From positions 1-47,151 of the forward strand of contig NZ_CBQR020000173.1 in NCBI RefSeq assembly GCF_000455485.1: DNA of 47,151 bases, given 5' to 3'. This DNA comes from Gorillibacterium massiliense (GTDB lineage: Bacteria > Bacillota > Bacilli > Paenibacillales > NBRC-103111). Both the position numbers and the translations under genes were made by a program. The notes beneath the pieces were generated by a model. The model was not told where the DNA came from and searched no databases. It worked only from the letters and a program-made list of their open reading frames with translations. This document shows positions 8,069 to 16,950 of the stretch, in pieces (within the stretch, counting starts at the first letter, position 1; each line of letters starts with the position of its first letter).

Positions 8069-8096
8069 CAAGGATTACGAATAAGTGTAATCCTTG
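8069..8096. promoter_or_regulatory. Perfect 10-bp inverted repeat upstream of sdhC
   Basis: CAAGGATTAC (8069-8078) and GTAATCCTTG (8087-8096) are exact reverse complements with an 8-base spacer, about 50 bases before the sdhC start. There is no T tract, so it is not a terminator. It could be an operator for the divergent LysR protein (or another dimeric regulator), or a 5' leader stem stabilising sdh mRNA. Confidence 0.6.
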
Positions 8097-8145
8097 AATA
8101 GTAGTGGAGTGTAGGAGAATGATTTTTGGGAGGATTGCGTAATTC

Positions 8146-8805
8146 ATGAAAGGAAACTCGTATCATTTTCGCAAGATTCATTCTTTGCTCGGGGTCATTC
8201 CGGTGGGCTTCTTTCTCGTTGAACATCTGATCACGAATTATTCCGCATACAACGAGGGGCATCAAGCGTTTATCGACAATGTGAAATGGCTGAACAGCCT
8301 GCCTCTTATTCTCGTAATTGAGGCGCTCTTCATTTGGCTGCCCTTGCTTTATCACGGCGTATACGGTTTATACGTCGCCTATACGGCACGAAACAACGTG
8401 AAGAATTACGGATACTTTCGCAATTTAATGTTCACGCTGCAGCGTGTGACGGGCGTGCTCACCTTCCTGTTCATTTCCTGGCACGTCTTTGAAACCCGAA
8501 TTCAGGTTGCCCTCGGCAATGTGACCCATGAGGAACTCGGCGTAAAAATGCATGATATTTTCACCCAGCCTATTCCCTTTGCGCTTTATGCAATCGGTGT
8601 CATTGCCGCCAGCTTCCATTTTTCCAACGGCATGTGGTCGTTTCTCGTCAGTTGGGGAATCACCATCGGCCCACGGGCGCAGCGCATCTCCGGTTATGTC
8701 TGGCTCGGCGTTTTCGTGGTGATGGCCGTCATGTTTGTTTTGACGATGGTTGCTTTTACAGGCAGCGAATTCCAAGATACGTCGACGATCGTTACGAAAG
8801 GATGA
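8146..8805 (+). CDS. sdhC: Succinate dehydrogenase cytochrome b558 subunit
   Basis: 219 residues with five membrane helices. It is the haem-binding anchor that carries SdhA and SdhB on the cytoplasmic membrane and passes electrons to menaquinone. Typical Bacillus-type features are the N-terminal FRKIHSLLGVIPVGFFLVEHL and conserved histidines within the helices (for example H169 in the ASFHFSNGMW segment and the SWHVFE histidine). Start ATG 8146 with GGGAGG 12 bases upstream. First gene of sdhCAB; 10 bases separate it from sdhA. Confidence 0.95.
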   Translation: MKGNSYHFRKIHSLLGVIPVGFFLVEHLITNYSAYNEGHQAFIDNVKWLNSLPLILVIEALFIWLPLLYHGVYGLYVAYTARNNVKNYGYFRNLMFTLQRVTGVLTFLFISWHVFETRIQVALGNVTHEELGVKMHDIFTQPIPFALYAIGVIAASFHFSNGMWSFLVSWGITIGPRAQRISGYVWLGVFVVMAVMFVLTMVAFTGSEFQDTSTIVTKG

Positions 8806-8815
8806 GATACCCGTC

Positions 8816-10564
8816 ATGGCAAATTCTAAAATTATCGTAGTTGGCGGTGGCCTTGCCGGCTTGATGGCAACGGTTAAAGCAGCCGAGTCCGGCGTATCCG
8901 TCGATCTTTTCTCTCTTGTTCCGGTAAAACGCTCTCATTCCGTATGCGCCCAAGGGGGCATCAACGGAGCGGTCAATACAAAGGGGGAAGGGGATTCTCC
9001 CTGGCTGCACTTTGACGACACGGTGTACGGCGGGGACTTTCTCGCCAACCAGCCGCCGGTTAAGGCAATGTGCGAAGCGGCGCCCGGCATCATCCATCTG
9101 ATGGACCGGATGGGGGTCATGTTCAACCGGACGCCGGAAGGCTTCCTCGATTTCCGCCGCTTCGGGGGGACGCTGTTCCACCGTACGGCTTTCGCCGGCG
9201 CCACCACCGGTCAGCAATTGCTTTATGCGCTGGATGAACAGGTACGCCGCTGGGAGGCGGCAGGGCTGGTCAATAAATTTGAATTTTGGGAGTTTACTTC
9301 CGCAATCGTCGATGACGACGGCGTCTGCCGGGGGATCGTGGCGCAAAATCTGCGCTCCATGGAGATCCAAGCTTTTAAGTCTGACGCAGTCATTATGGCG
9401 TCAGGCGGTCCCGGCATTATTTTCGGCAAAACGACGAACTCCGTGATCAACACCGGTACAGCGGCTAGCGCCCTTTACCAGCAAGGTGTCTATTATGCCA
9501 ACGGCGAGTTCATTCAGATTCACCCGACGGCCATCCCAGGCGATGACAAGCTGCGGCTGATGTCGGAATCGGCCCGGGGCGAAGGCGGACGCATCTGGAC
9601 GTATAAGGATGGCAAGCCGTGGTATTTTCTCGAGGAAAAATATCCGAAGTACGGCAACCTCGTACCCCGGGATATCGCCTCGCGGGAAATTTTCGATGTG
9701 TGCATCAACCAAAAGCTAGGGATCAACGGGGAAAACATGGTGTACCTCGACCTCTCTCACAAAGATCCGAAGGTACTGGACGTCAAGCTGGGCGGCATCA
9801 TAGAAATCTATGAAAAATTCATGGGCGACGACCCTCGGAAAATCCCGATGAAAATCTTCCCGGCTGTACACTATTCCATGGGCGGTTTGTGGGTCGATTA
9901 CAACCAGATGACCAACATCCCTGGCTTGTTCGCAGCAGGTGAGTGTGATTATTCCATTCACGGTGCGAACCGGCTGGGAGCCAACTCCCTGGTTTCCGCG
10001 ATTTATGGCGGCATGGTTGCCGGACCGAAGGCGATTGAATATATCAAGGGGCTGAAAAAGCACGCCGAGGACGTTTCCTCCCTTGCTTTTGAACGGGAAG
10101 TAGCCCGCCAGCAGAAGAAGCACGAGAACTTGCTGCTCATGGACGGCAAGGAAAATCCGTACCAGCTTCATAAAGAGCTCGGCGAATGGATGACGGCGAA
10201 TATGACTGTTGTCCGCCACAACAAAAAGCTGCAGGAGACGCTGGATAAGATCCAGGAGCTGAAGCAGCGTTATAAAAACACCGGTATGACGGACACCTCC
10301 GGCTGGAGCAACCAAAGTCTTGCCTTCACCCGTCAGCTTGGGAATATGCTGGAGCTGGCCCAAGCCATGACCCATGGTGCGCTGCTTCGCAATGAGAGCC
10401 GCGGCGCTCACTATAAGCCGGATTTCCCGAATCGCGATGATGAAAACTTCCTGAAAACAACCAAGGCAAAGTATACGCCGGACGGACCGCAAATCACCTA
10501 TGATCCGATTGACGTATCGCTGATCCCGCCCCGGATACGGGATTACTCGAAAGGAGATCATTGA
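8816..10564 (+). CDS. sdhA: Succinate dehydrogenase flavoprotein subunit
   Basis: 582 residues from ATG 8816 (AAAGGATGAG upstream). It oxidises succinate to fumarate with covalently bound FAD in the TCA cycle, in the membrane-bound complex II. Visible features: the dinucleotide-binding VVGGGLAGL at residues 8-16; the RSHSVCAQGGINGA motif with the FAD-linked histidine H41; the substrate-site segment PTAIPG; and HGANRLGANSLVSAIYGG near 380-400. An in-frame start at 8750 would add 22 residues inside sdhC and has no suitable site. Its stop overlaps the region just ahead of sdhB. Confidence 0.97.
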   Translation: MANSKIIVVGGGLAGLMATVKAAESGVSVDLFSLVPVKRSHSVCAQGGINGAVNTKGEGDSPWLHFDDTVYGGDFLANQPPVKAMCEAAPGIIHLMDRMGVMFNRTPEGFLDFRRFGGTLFHRTAFAGATTGQQLLYALDEQVRRWEAAGLVNKFEFWEFTSAIVDDDGVCRGIVAQNLRSMEIQAFKSDAVIMASGGPGIIFGKTTNSVINTGTAASALYQQGVYYANGEFIQIHPTAIPGDDKLRLMSESARGEGGRIWTYKDGKPWYFLEEKYPKYGNLVPRDIASREIFDVCINQKLGINGENMVYLDLSHKDPKVLDVKLGGIIEIYEKFMGDDPRKIPMKIFPAVHYSMGGLWVDYNQMTNIPGLFAAGECDYSIHGANRLGANSLVSAIYGGMVAGPKAIEYIKGLKKHAEDVSSLAFEREVARQQKKHENLLLMDGKENPYQLHKELGEWMTANMTVVRHNKKLQETLDKIQELKQRYKNTGMTDTSGWSNQSLAFTRQLGNMLELAQAMTHGALLRNESRGAHYKPDFPNRDDENFLKTTKAKYTPDGPQITYDPIDVSLIPPRIRDYSKGDH

Positions 10565-10566
10565 TC

Positions 10567-11361
10567 ATGGCCGTTCAGCCTAGAGAGATAACGCAAACCT
10601 CCCCTGCGGGAGCGACGGACCGTACCGTCAAATTCATCGTTACCCGCCAGGAAGGCCCGAATGCCAAGCCTTATGTCGAAGAGTTTGAGGTTCCTTATCG
10701 TCCGAACATGAATGTGATCAGCGCCTTGATGGAAATCCAGCGCAATCCGGTAGATATCGGTGGCAAGCAAACAAGTCCGGTTTGTTGGGAGTCCAACTGT
10801 CTGGAGGAAGTATGCGGTGCATGTTCGATGGTCATCAACGGCAAGCCGCGTCAGGCATGCACGGCACTGGTCGATAATTTGGAGCAGCCCGTCCGGGTGG
10901 CGCCGATGAAGACCTTCCCGGTTGTACGGGACCTGGTTATCGATCGCGGCCGGATGTTCACGGCTTTGAAGAAAGTGAAAGCGTGGATTCCCATCGACGG
11001 CACCTACGATTTGGGCCCGGGACCGCGGATGGCGGAAACGACCCGACAATGGGCGTATGAATTATCCAAGTGCATGACCTGCGGCGTCTGTCTGGAGGCT
11101 TGTCCTAATGTCAATGATAAAACCGACTTCATCGGCGCGGCTCCGATCTCGCAAGTGCGGCTATTCAACGCCCACCCTACCGGAGCGATGAACAAGGACG
11201 AGCGATTGGACGCCCTGATGGAAAGCGGCGGCATCGAAGGCTGCGGCAACTCGCAAAACTGCGTCCGTGCCTGCCCGAAAGGCATTCCGCTGACGACTTC
11301 TATCGCGGAAATGAACAAAGACACGACCAAGCGCTTGTTTAAAAAGTGGTTGGGCATGTAA
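10567..11361 (+). CDS. sdhB: Succinate dehydrogenase iron-sulfur subunit
   Basis: 264 residues. It carries electrons from FAD to the quinone through three Fe-S clusters. Cysteine motifs: a plant-ferredoxin-type 2Fe-2S set (CWESNCLEEVCGAC ... C), then CMTCGVCLEACPN and CGNSQNCVRACPKG for the 4Fe-4S and 3Fe-4S clusters. The frame opens with a TTG at 10561 overlapping the sdhA stop, but ATG 10567 is better spaced from AAAGGAG (10550-10556). Last gene of the operon; a strong terminator follows immediately. Confidence 0.96.
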   Translation: MAVQPREITQTSPAGATDRTVKFIVTRQEGPNAKPYVEEFEVPYRPNMNVISALMEIQRNPVDIGGKQTSPVCWESNCLEEVCGACSMVINGKPRQACTALVDNLEQPVRVAPMKTFPVVRDLVIDRGRMFTALKKVKAWIPIDGTYDLGPGPRMAETTRQWAYELSKCMTCGVCLEACPNVNDKTDFIGAAPISQVRLFNAHPTGAMNKDERLDALMESGGIEGCGNSQNCVRACPKGIPLTTSIAEMNKDTTKRLFKKWLGM

Positions 11362-11365
11362 TACG

Positions 11366-11417
11366 AAAAACCGGCCCTGGGGCAGAGTGAAGACACTGCC
11401 TTAAGGCCGGTTTTTTT
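11366..11417 (+). terminator. Terminator after sdhB, probably shared with helD
   Basis: AAAAACCGGCC (11366-11376) pairs with GGCCGGTTTTT (11405-11415), with an inner GGCAG/CTGCC stem, and ends in seven Ts. The A run on the opposite side also makes it a usable terminator for the convergent helD gene that ends at 11434. Confidence 0.9.
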
Positions 11418-11433
11418 GTTTCCGCATTCGCAT

Positions 11434-13576
11434 TTATTCGGGCAGTAAAGGCGACGGCTTGCCTGTGTAGATCAGCGTCAGCTTATGCAACGCCCGGGTA
11501 CAGGCCACGTAAAGCAGCTTGGCGTCGCGGGTGTCCGCGGCATAGCTATTTACGTCAGCATCCGCCAGAACGACGGCGTCAAATTCCAGACCTTTGGCCA
11601 GATAGGCGGGAAGGACGGACAGACCACCGCCGTACTTTTCCTGGCCAGCCTGGATTAGCGACGGCGCGAGACCGGCTTTTTCCAGGGCGGCTTGGAGACG
11701 CTCCGCCTCCGGCATTCCGCGTGTGATGACCGCGACGGTATCGATGTCGCCCTGGCTGCGAACCGCCTGCACCGCCTTGATCACCGCCGCTTCCCGCTCC
11801 TTGTCGGAAGCCGCGGCGGTTACTTCCACCGGATCGCCGCTGCGGAACACAGGGACCGCCAGGTTTTCCTCGGAGACGCCACCTCGGAGCAATACCTCGT
11901 TGGCGAAGGCGATGATTTCCATGGTCGAACGGTAGCTGCGGAGCAGCTTATGGAAGCCCCGTTTCTCCGGCTCAAACAAGCTCATGAATTCATCCCAGTC
12001 GGCGATTCCCTTATAGCCGTGAATACCTTGGGCTAAATCGCCAAGGACGGTGAAGGAACCGCTGCGGACATGATCGTTCAACAGAGAGACTTGAAAGGGA
12101 GAGAAATCTTGGGCTTCATCGATCACCGTATGGTCGAACAGAGCTTCGCTCTCGATGCCGTAGAACCGGTTGTGAATGTAAAGCAAGGGAGCCAGATCGT
12201 CGGCGGCAACCGTTTTCTTCTTGGCAAGCTTTGCTGTCGCTGCCGCCACTTCTTCGGGTATCTCGACGGACCAGCTATCCGGACGCCAATCCGGTGACTT
12301 TGCATCGTCGTATAGACGCGTGTACCAAGCGAAGGGCAACGTATCGGGCAGCAGCTTCAGATAAGTACGCAGACGTGCGGACCCTTTCTTTTTGTATTCC
12401 TTGCGGACCGACTCGCTGCGGATTTTGTCCAACTCCATCTCCAACCAGCGTTTTGATTCGGCCTTCCAGCCGTTCTTTTCTTTTGGCTAATGGATAATGG
12501 CCGTATTCTTCATAAAACCACTTGCGGATTTCTTTAGCCCTGAGGGTTGCGCCATCCCAAGGGTGATAATCCTGAGGGGGGATGAAGGATTCTTCGAACC
12601 GTTTCATTGCTTCGTCCAAAAGTGACTGATAGGCGATAGAGCCTTTATAACGGCTGTTTTTCTCCGCCTCAATGCTCGGTCGTTTGGCGCCGACAGCAAA
12701 CCATTTCCCGTATTCGTCGGCAGGGTCTGCCAGCTTAAGCTCTTCCTGCAGCCGGTTGAGCGCCCAATCAGCGAAAGTGGTTTGCCGAATCTCTCCGACG
12801 CCCAGTTCCGGCAGGACGCCGGATATATAATCGAGGAACATCCGGTTGGGAGCGAAGATGATCATCCGTTCGGCCCGGACGCTCTCCCGATATTGATACA
12901 GCAGGAAAGCCAGTCGGTGCAGGGCGACAGTGGTTTTCCCACTACCCGCTACCCCCTGGATAAAAAGGGCGGTGTTCCGCTCGCCCCTAATGATCTTGTC
13001 CTGTTCTGCCTGGATTGTGGAGACGATATCCCGGAGCCGGTTATCCTTGTTTTCGCCGAGGCGGTACAACAGAAACTCGTCGGAAACGCCTGTGGCGTTG
13101 CCTTCGCCGCCTCTAACGTAGGAATCCACGACACGCTGCAACTCCTGCTTGCGGATGACGATGTTCCGTTTGAGATGTACGGTCCCGTCGATGGTGCCGT
13201 CGGGCGATTCATACGAGGCGCTATCCTCTCCACCCGTAAACGAATAAAAGAGGCCGGCTACCGGCGCCCGCCAATCGATGACCATAAGCTTGCGGCTCTG
13301 CTCATCCTCAATTCCGTTCTTGCCGATGTACAAAGCCATCGCTTCCGGTTTGCCTTCTTCTTGAAAATCCAATCTGCCGAAATACGGTTCGTCCTTAGCT
13401 CGTTTCAGGACGCCTCTGCGGGCTTCCCTTGCGCTCTCCAGTACTTGTTCCGTGAAATCGTCGCCGAAGTAGCGGGGAACGGACTCCAGGCGGTCCAACT
13501 GGCGGCTGATTTCTTTAGCCGTTCGTTTGTGGACCGCCGCTTCCTCCAGATAGGCACTTTGATCGTTCTCGCTCAA
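11434..13576 (-). pseudogene. helD: HelD-type superfamily 1 helicase, split by a one-base frameshift
   Basis: Reading from TTG 13576 (GGAGGTAAC upstream) gives the HelD N-terminal coiled-coil (about residues 1-60), the conserved DWRAPVAGLFYSF segment and Walker A GVAGSGKTT, then goes off frame near 12471-12485 after PLAKRKE. The other frame resumes with WLEMELDKIRSESVRKEYKKK and carries the DEAQDFSPFQ Walker B, LGDLAQGIHGYKG, a Q/R-rich helicase motif (RSYRSTMEI) and the C-terminal VACTRALHKLTLIY, ending at 11434. Removing one A from the AAAAGAAAAGAA stretch restores a protein of about 713 residues. HelD releases and recycles stalled RNA polymerase. Total length is 3n+1, consistent with one inserted base. 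It may be a true pseudogene or a homopolymer error. Confidence 0.85.
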
Positions 13577-13724
13577 AATCAGTTACCTCCATGGCTTTAT
13601 TTTCAAATTTTTCGAGATAGGAGATAACTATAGCATAATGGAGACTCCGGGTACAATATTGAAGGAGGCCGCCGCTGTGCTGGGTCGGAAAATGTTGTAA
13701 ACAAAATGTAATATTGTTGTTATG

Positions 13725-13818
13725 TTAACCTAATATTCGCTTGCTATTATAATAAACAAGACCCCCCTTTTTTCATATAATACTTGATGGCCCGCCCCGT
13801 TGGCGGGCCTCTTTTTTT
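13725..13818 (+). ncRNA. Possible short RNA: promoter plus terminator with no gene between
   Basis: TTAACC (13725-13730), a 17-base spacer and TATAAT (13748-13753) could start a transcript near 13760. It would end at the strong hairpin GGCCCGCC-CCGTT-GGCGGGCC (13789-13809) followed by TCTTTTTTT. The product would be roughly 55 bases with no open frame. The -35 is weak, so this could equally be a stray terminator; transcript data would decide. Confidence 0.3.
13789..13818 (+). terminator. Strong rho-independent terminator without an upstream gene
   Basis: Perfect 8-bp GC stem GGCCCGCC/GGCGGGCC with a 5-base loop, followed by TCTTTTTTTG. No plus-strand gene precedes it for more than 2 kb, since helD is read the other way. 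Confidence 0.85.
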
Positions 13819-13976
13819 GTCTGCTAATCGACGCACGAGAAGAGAAGACAAAGCAGCCATGCTACCACGGCTGCTCTGTCTTCTTTGTCGTTCACCTGAT
13901 ATTTCTCCACCAAGTTGGTGAAAGGTTGATAGGATTCCCAGACCCAAGATCGGCCAACTTTATATGGTAAATCATC

Positions 13977-14009
13977 GACCTAGCCCCAATCGGCGGGTCA
14001 CTTTTTTTT
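13977..14009 (+). terminator. Terminator-like hairpin ahead of the ABC operon
   Basis: GACCT(A)GCC pairs with GGCGGGTC around a CCAATC loop (8 bp including one G-T pair and one bulged A), followed by ACTTTTTTTT. It is 100 bases before the ABC ATPase start, so it may isolate that operon from upstream transcripts or act as a leader attenuator. Confidence 0.6.
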
Positions 14010-14108
14010 GTTTTCTCATTCATTTTTCATTTTTCTCTTATCGTAATCTTAGATTTGGCCCTTATGATGTTTGCATGGACCTAATCTGATGGAGAAGGAG
14101 TGAACGGG

Positions 14109-14858
14109 ATGCTTATTACGAACAAACTAACAAAACGTTATGATAATGGTTATATAGCAGTAAACAAACTGTCCATTCACGTGTTTAAAGGTGATGTATA
14201 TGGATTTTTGGGACCCAACGGTGCGGGTAAAACGACTACAATCCGCATGATAACCGGTCTACTAGACCAAACATCCGGTGAAGTGCAAGTCGATGGAATG
14301 GAAGTTGGAAAACACGTAGAAGAGATTCGCAGAAAGATTGGCGTTTTACCCGAATCGCATGGATATTATTTATGGATGTCGGGGAGAGAATATTTGCATT
14401 TTTTCGCCAATATGTACGGAGTTCCGAAAAACCAAATACGTGGACGAGTGGATGAGCTGCTGGAACGAGTAGGTCTCGCCCAAAAAAGCAACGAACGAAT
14501 CCAGCATTATTCGCGAGGGATGAAGCAGCGGCTAGGTCTGGCAAAAGCGATTGTCCACAGCCCGCGACTTATCATCTTAGATGAACCTACATTAGGATTA
14601 GATCCTCAAGGACAACGAGATATTCAAATCATCATAAAAGAATTGAATGAACAACTTGGCGTTACTATTTTTATTACCTCTCACTTGCTCAGAGAAATCG
14701 ATGAACTATGTAATCGCGTTGCAATCGTAAAGAACGGAAAAATACTGGAGGAAGGCTGGCTTTCTGAATTAAAGGATAAATACCGGGAAAGCGGGGAGAT
14801 GATGTCCTTGGAACATATTTTCCTAGAGTTGACTGGGAAAGAGGAGGGGGTAAGCTGA
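14109..14858 (+). CDS. ABC transporter ATP-binding protein
   Basis: 249 residues. Walker A GPNGAGKT (35-42), signature YSRGMKQ (134-140) with the LSGG equivalent SRGMKQR, Walker B LIILDEP (154-160) and switch histidine in ITSHLL. It is the single-domain ATPase class that partners ABC-2 permeases (drug, antibiotic, bacteriocin or Nos-type exporters). The frame opens with GTG 14100, but ATG 14109 is 8 bases from AAGGAG (14095-14100) and is preferred. The stop overlaps the start of the permease by one base, so the two are translationally coupled. Confidence 0.92.
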   Translation: MLITNKLTKRYDNGYIAVNKLSIHVFKGDVYGFLGPNGAGKTTTIRMITGLLDQTSGEVQVDGMEVGKHVEEIRRKIGVLPESHGYYLWMSGREYLHFFANMYGVPKNQIRGRVDELLERVGLAQKSNERIQHYSRGMKQRLGLAKAIVHSPRLIILDEPTLGLDPQGQRDIQIIIKELNEQLGVTIFITSHLLREIDELCNRVAIVKNGKILEEGWLSELKDKYRESGEMMSLEHIFLELTGKEEGVS

Positions 14859-15622
14859 TGCTTACATATTTGATAGTCAAAGAGGTAAGAGAGAACCTAT
14901 TATCCCTGAAAGGGGCATTATGGATGCTCTTTGCTGCTATTTTATTTAGCAGTTTATCCTACAGCTTTGTAACGGTTAAGGAACTAAGTTATATTTCCCA
15001 AGTAGAAATGATGAATACTTTTATGAAAGTCGTCCTTTTGTTTGGGTTGCTTATTACGCTCATTCTGGCCGCCTCATCCATTGCGAGCGAAAAGGAGCGT
15101 GGCACACTTGAAAGCTTGATGCTAACCCCTATTTCCAAACGCAAGCTGGTCGCCGGCAAATGGATGGGCGTTATTGCTGCTTGGGTCGCCGTTACAGTCA
15201 TTGCTTCGCCTTATGTATTTACGATCGCAAAGGGTACCGCGATAAGTGGGCAAGTTGCGCTATTCATGTTTGGGTTTGGAACACTGATTATAGGTAGTTT
15301 TACAGCTGTAAGCTTAGGGCTGTCTTCGATATTCCATTCGTCCAAAAATGCAATGATACTATCTATCATCTTCTTTTTAATGTTCGCATTACCAGCTTTT
15401 TTAAGCACAACAACCAAAAAAAACGGATTTGGAAAGTTCATTGATACGATAAGTCCCTTATCAGGCGGCATCAAAATGATGAAGAATTTGTTTGTTAACA
15501 AAATGTCCATCGCTGCAGCTATGGGTGCCTCCCCCTCTATTTTTATCTTTTTCGTTGTCTCTCTTGCCTTTTTAGTATTCGCCGTTCAAAAGCTAACATT
15601 GCTCGGAGGTGACGGAAATTGA
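14858..15622 (+). CDS. ABC-2 type transporter permease
   Basis: 254 residues with six predicted membrane helices. It contains the ABC-2 hallmark SEKERGTLESLMLTPISKRKLVAGKW (about residues 77-102), the cytoplasmic coupling segment seen in NosY/YhaP-like and NatB-like permeases. It forms an exporter with the ATPase ahead of it. Substrate is unknown. Its TGA overlaps the TTG start of the next gene, completing a tightly coupled set. AT-rich codons (many AAA, TTA, ATA) differ from the flanking sdh and GH genes. Confidence 0.88.
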   Translation: MLTYLIVKEVRENLLSLKGALWMLFAAILFSSLSYSFVTVKELSYISQVEMMNTFMKVVLLFGLLITLILAASSIASEKERGTLESLMLTPISKRKLVAGKWMGVIAAWVAVTVIASPYVFTIAKGTAISGQVALFMFGFGTLIIGSFTAVSLGLSSIFHSSKNAMILSIIFFLMFALPAFLSTTTKKNGFGKFIDTISPLSGGIKMMKNLFVNKMSIAAAMGASPSIFIFFVVSLAFLVFAVQKLTLLGGDGN

Positions 15623-16191
15623 GAATAGCCCGAATCCTTACCTTCTGTTTACTATTCCTGGCCATTCTGCCGGTAATGGCTGCACAGGCAACTTCTGTAC
15701 AATCAGCTTCCCCACTGTCCGTCGAAATTGTGTCACCGAACCTTATAGACGGCGTTCCAGGACTAGAACAAAAGATTCAGGCGCGTATAATGAATTCATC
15801 GGACCATAGTATCCAAGATGTCATGGGGTATATTACGATGGCTAATTTGACTCGGCACATGACTGTTAATTTAGAGGACTATAATGCGGACAAACCGGTA
15901 ACTATTGGCAAACTGGAACCTAGAGAGAGTAAAGTCATTGATTTGCCTATCCGATTAGTTTATACCGGTCGCTATCATCTATACGTTACGGTTGTGTCTT
16001 CTGAAATGCCCAATATTGCTTCAAGTATAGCTATACCTGTTACCATCACTTCCAATTCCAAGCTGGATATAAGGGCTGTTACTATTGTGAGCGTTGTGGT
16101 ACCTTCTGTATTACTACTTGTCAGTGCAGGAGCGTTCATGATTACGAAGTGGCGTCCAAAGTCAAAAGCATATCCTGCGAAGGAAATCTAG
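15619..16191 (+). CDS. Secreted, C-terminally anchored Ig-like protein linked to an ABC exporter
   Basis: 190 residues: an N-terminal signal peptide (about 1-25, ending near AQA), a beta-rich domain (about 28-145) with NEW3/DUF11-like character (VEIVSPNLIDGVPGLEQKIQARIMNSSDHSIQDV ... LEPRESKVIDLPIRLVYTGRYHLYVTV), one membrane helix (about 150-175) and a short basic tail. It is probably exposed outside the membrane. TTG start at 15619 with GGAGGT 8 bases upstream, overlapping the permease stop. Related proteins often accompany ABC-2 systems, but I know no established role; it may be a substrate-binding or assembly partner, or a sensor for the following kinase. Confidence 0.6.
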   Translation: MRIARILTFCLLFLAILPVMAAQATSVQSASPLSVEIVSPNLIDGVPGLEQKIQARIMNSSDHSIQDVMGYITMANLTRHMTVNLEDYNADKPVTIGKLEPRESKVIDLPIRLVYTGRYHLYVTVVSSEMPNIASSIAIPVTITSNSKLDIRAVTIVSVVVPSVLLLVSAGAFMITKWRPKSKAYPAKEI

Positions 16192-16236
16192 AACTTACAT
16201 CAAATATACCTTTGACGGAATAAGTGGAGGAGCCCC

Positions 16237-16950
16237 GTGAATAAGCCCCATAAAATACTAATCATCGAAGATGAAGAGAAGATAAGCAGATTGTTGGAGT
16301 TGGAGCTTACCCATGAGGGATATATCGTGGAGCGTACCGAGACTGGCCGGTCAGGATTGGATAAGTCCCTTGAGGGGCAATGGGATTTGATTTTGTTGGA
16401 TATTATGATTCCCGAGTTAAACGGGCTGGAGGTATTGCGCCGGTTGAGACATGCCAATTGTGAAACGCCGGTCATTTTACTAACTGCGCGTGGCGAAACA
16501 CCGGATGTCGTCAGTGGATTAGATTTGGGAGCCAATGATTATATTAAGAAACCATTTCAGATCGAAGAAGTGTTGGCGCGGCTCCGCGCTTGTATTCGCA
16601 ACGACAAAAGAGGAGTCGTTCACCAATTAACAGATTTCTCAAGCCAGCTTCTTGCCGCAGGAGATCTTACACTGAATCGGCAAACACGGGAAGTCATTCG
16701 TGACAAAAAACAAATCGGTTTGACTCCAAAAGAATACGATTTGCTGCTCTATCTAATGGAGAACAAAGGACAAATTTTAACACGGGATCAAATCATGACT
16801 CATGTTTGGGGGTTTGATTTTGTAGGAGATACCAATTCTGTGGATGTGTACATTCGTTATTTGCGCATCAAAGTCGATTATCCCTTTAAGAAAAACCTGA
16901 TTCACACTTCTCGAGGGGTAGGCTATTTCTTGAAGGAAATCCAAACATGA
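16237..16950 (+). CDS. OmpR/PhoB-family response regulator
   Basis: 237 residues. Receiver domain (1-120) with acidic pocket EDEE (11-14), phospho-acceptor D55 (LLLDIMIPE), T83 and K104 (IKKPF); C-terminal winged helix (about 135-235) with LTPKEYDLLLYLMENKGQILTRDQI and a typical VDVYIRYLRIKV recognition-helix region. Start GTG 16237 with GGAGGAGCCC upstream. It overlaps the kinase gene by four bases. Likely controls the ABC exporter genes immediately upstream in response to the kinase signal; the target site is not identifiable here. Confidence 0.92.
   Translation: MNKPHKILIIEDEEKISRLLELELTHEGYIVERTETGRSGLDKSLEGQWDLILLDIMIPELNGLEVLRRLRHANCETPVILLTARGETPDVVSGLDLGANDYIKKPFQIEEVLARLRACIRNDKRGVVHQLTDFSSQLLAAGDLTLNRQTREVIRDKKQIGLTPKEYDLLLYLMENKGQILTRDQIMTHVWGFDFVGDTNSVDVYIRYLRIKVDYPFKKNLIHTSRGVGYFLKEIQT

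Larger units (their letters stand above)
13577..14108. other. Gene-free stretch with hairpins and terminators
   Basis: About 530 bases lie between the divergently read helD and the ABC operon. I see no credible gene. It contains a TATAAT (13748-13753), a strong terminator (13789-13818), a long imperfect stem AGAAGACAAAGCAGCC / GGCTGCTCTGTCTTCT (13842-13884) and a second terminator-like hairpin (13977-14009). The layout would suit one or two short untranslated RNAs or an ABC-operon leader. A 66-codon minus-strand frame across it is rejected because it is made from the terminators themselves. Confidence 0.5.

Noticed and set aside
8750-8815. Extended sdhA start inside sdhC
   Set aside because: No site ahead of it and the added residues are unlike SdhA; ATG 8816 is well placed.
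9716-10561. 281-residue minus-strand frame opposite sdhA
   Set aside because: Antisense shadow of a biased, high-confidence gene; no recognisable fold.
12782-13627. 281-residue plus-strand frame opposite helD
   Set aside because: Shadow of helD: no domain, no start signal, and the minus strand shows clear helicase motifs.
13747-13947. 66-residue minus-strand frame in the gap before the ABC operon
   Set aside because: It is built from two hairpins and low-complexity sequence, without a ribosome binding site.
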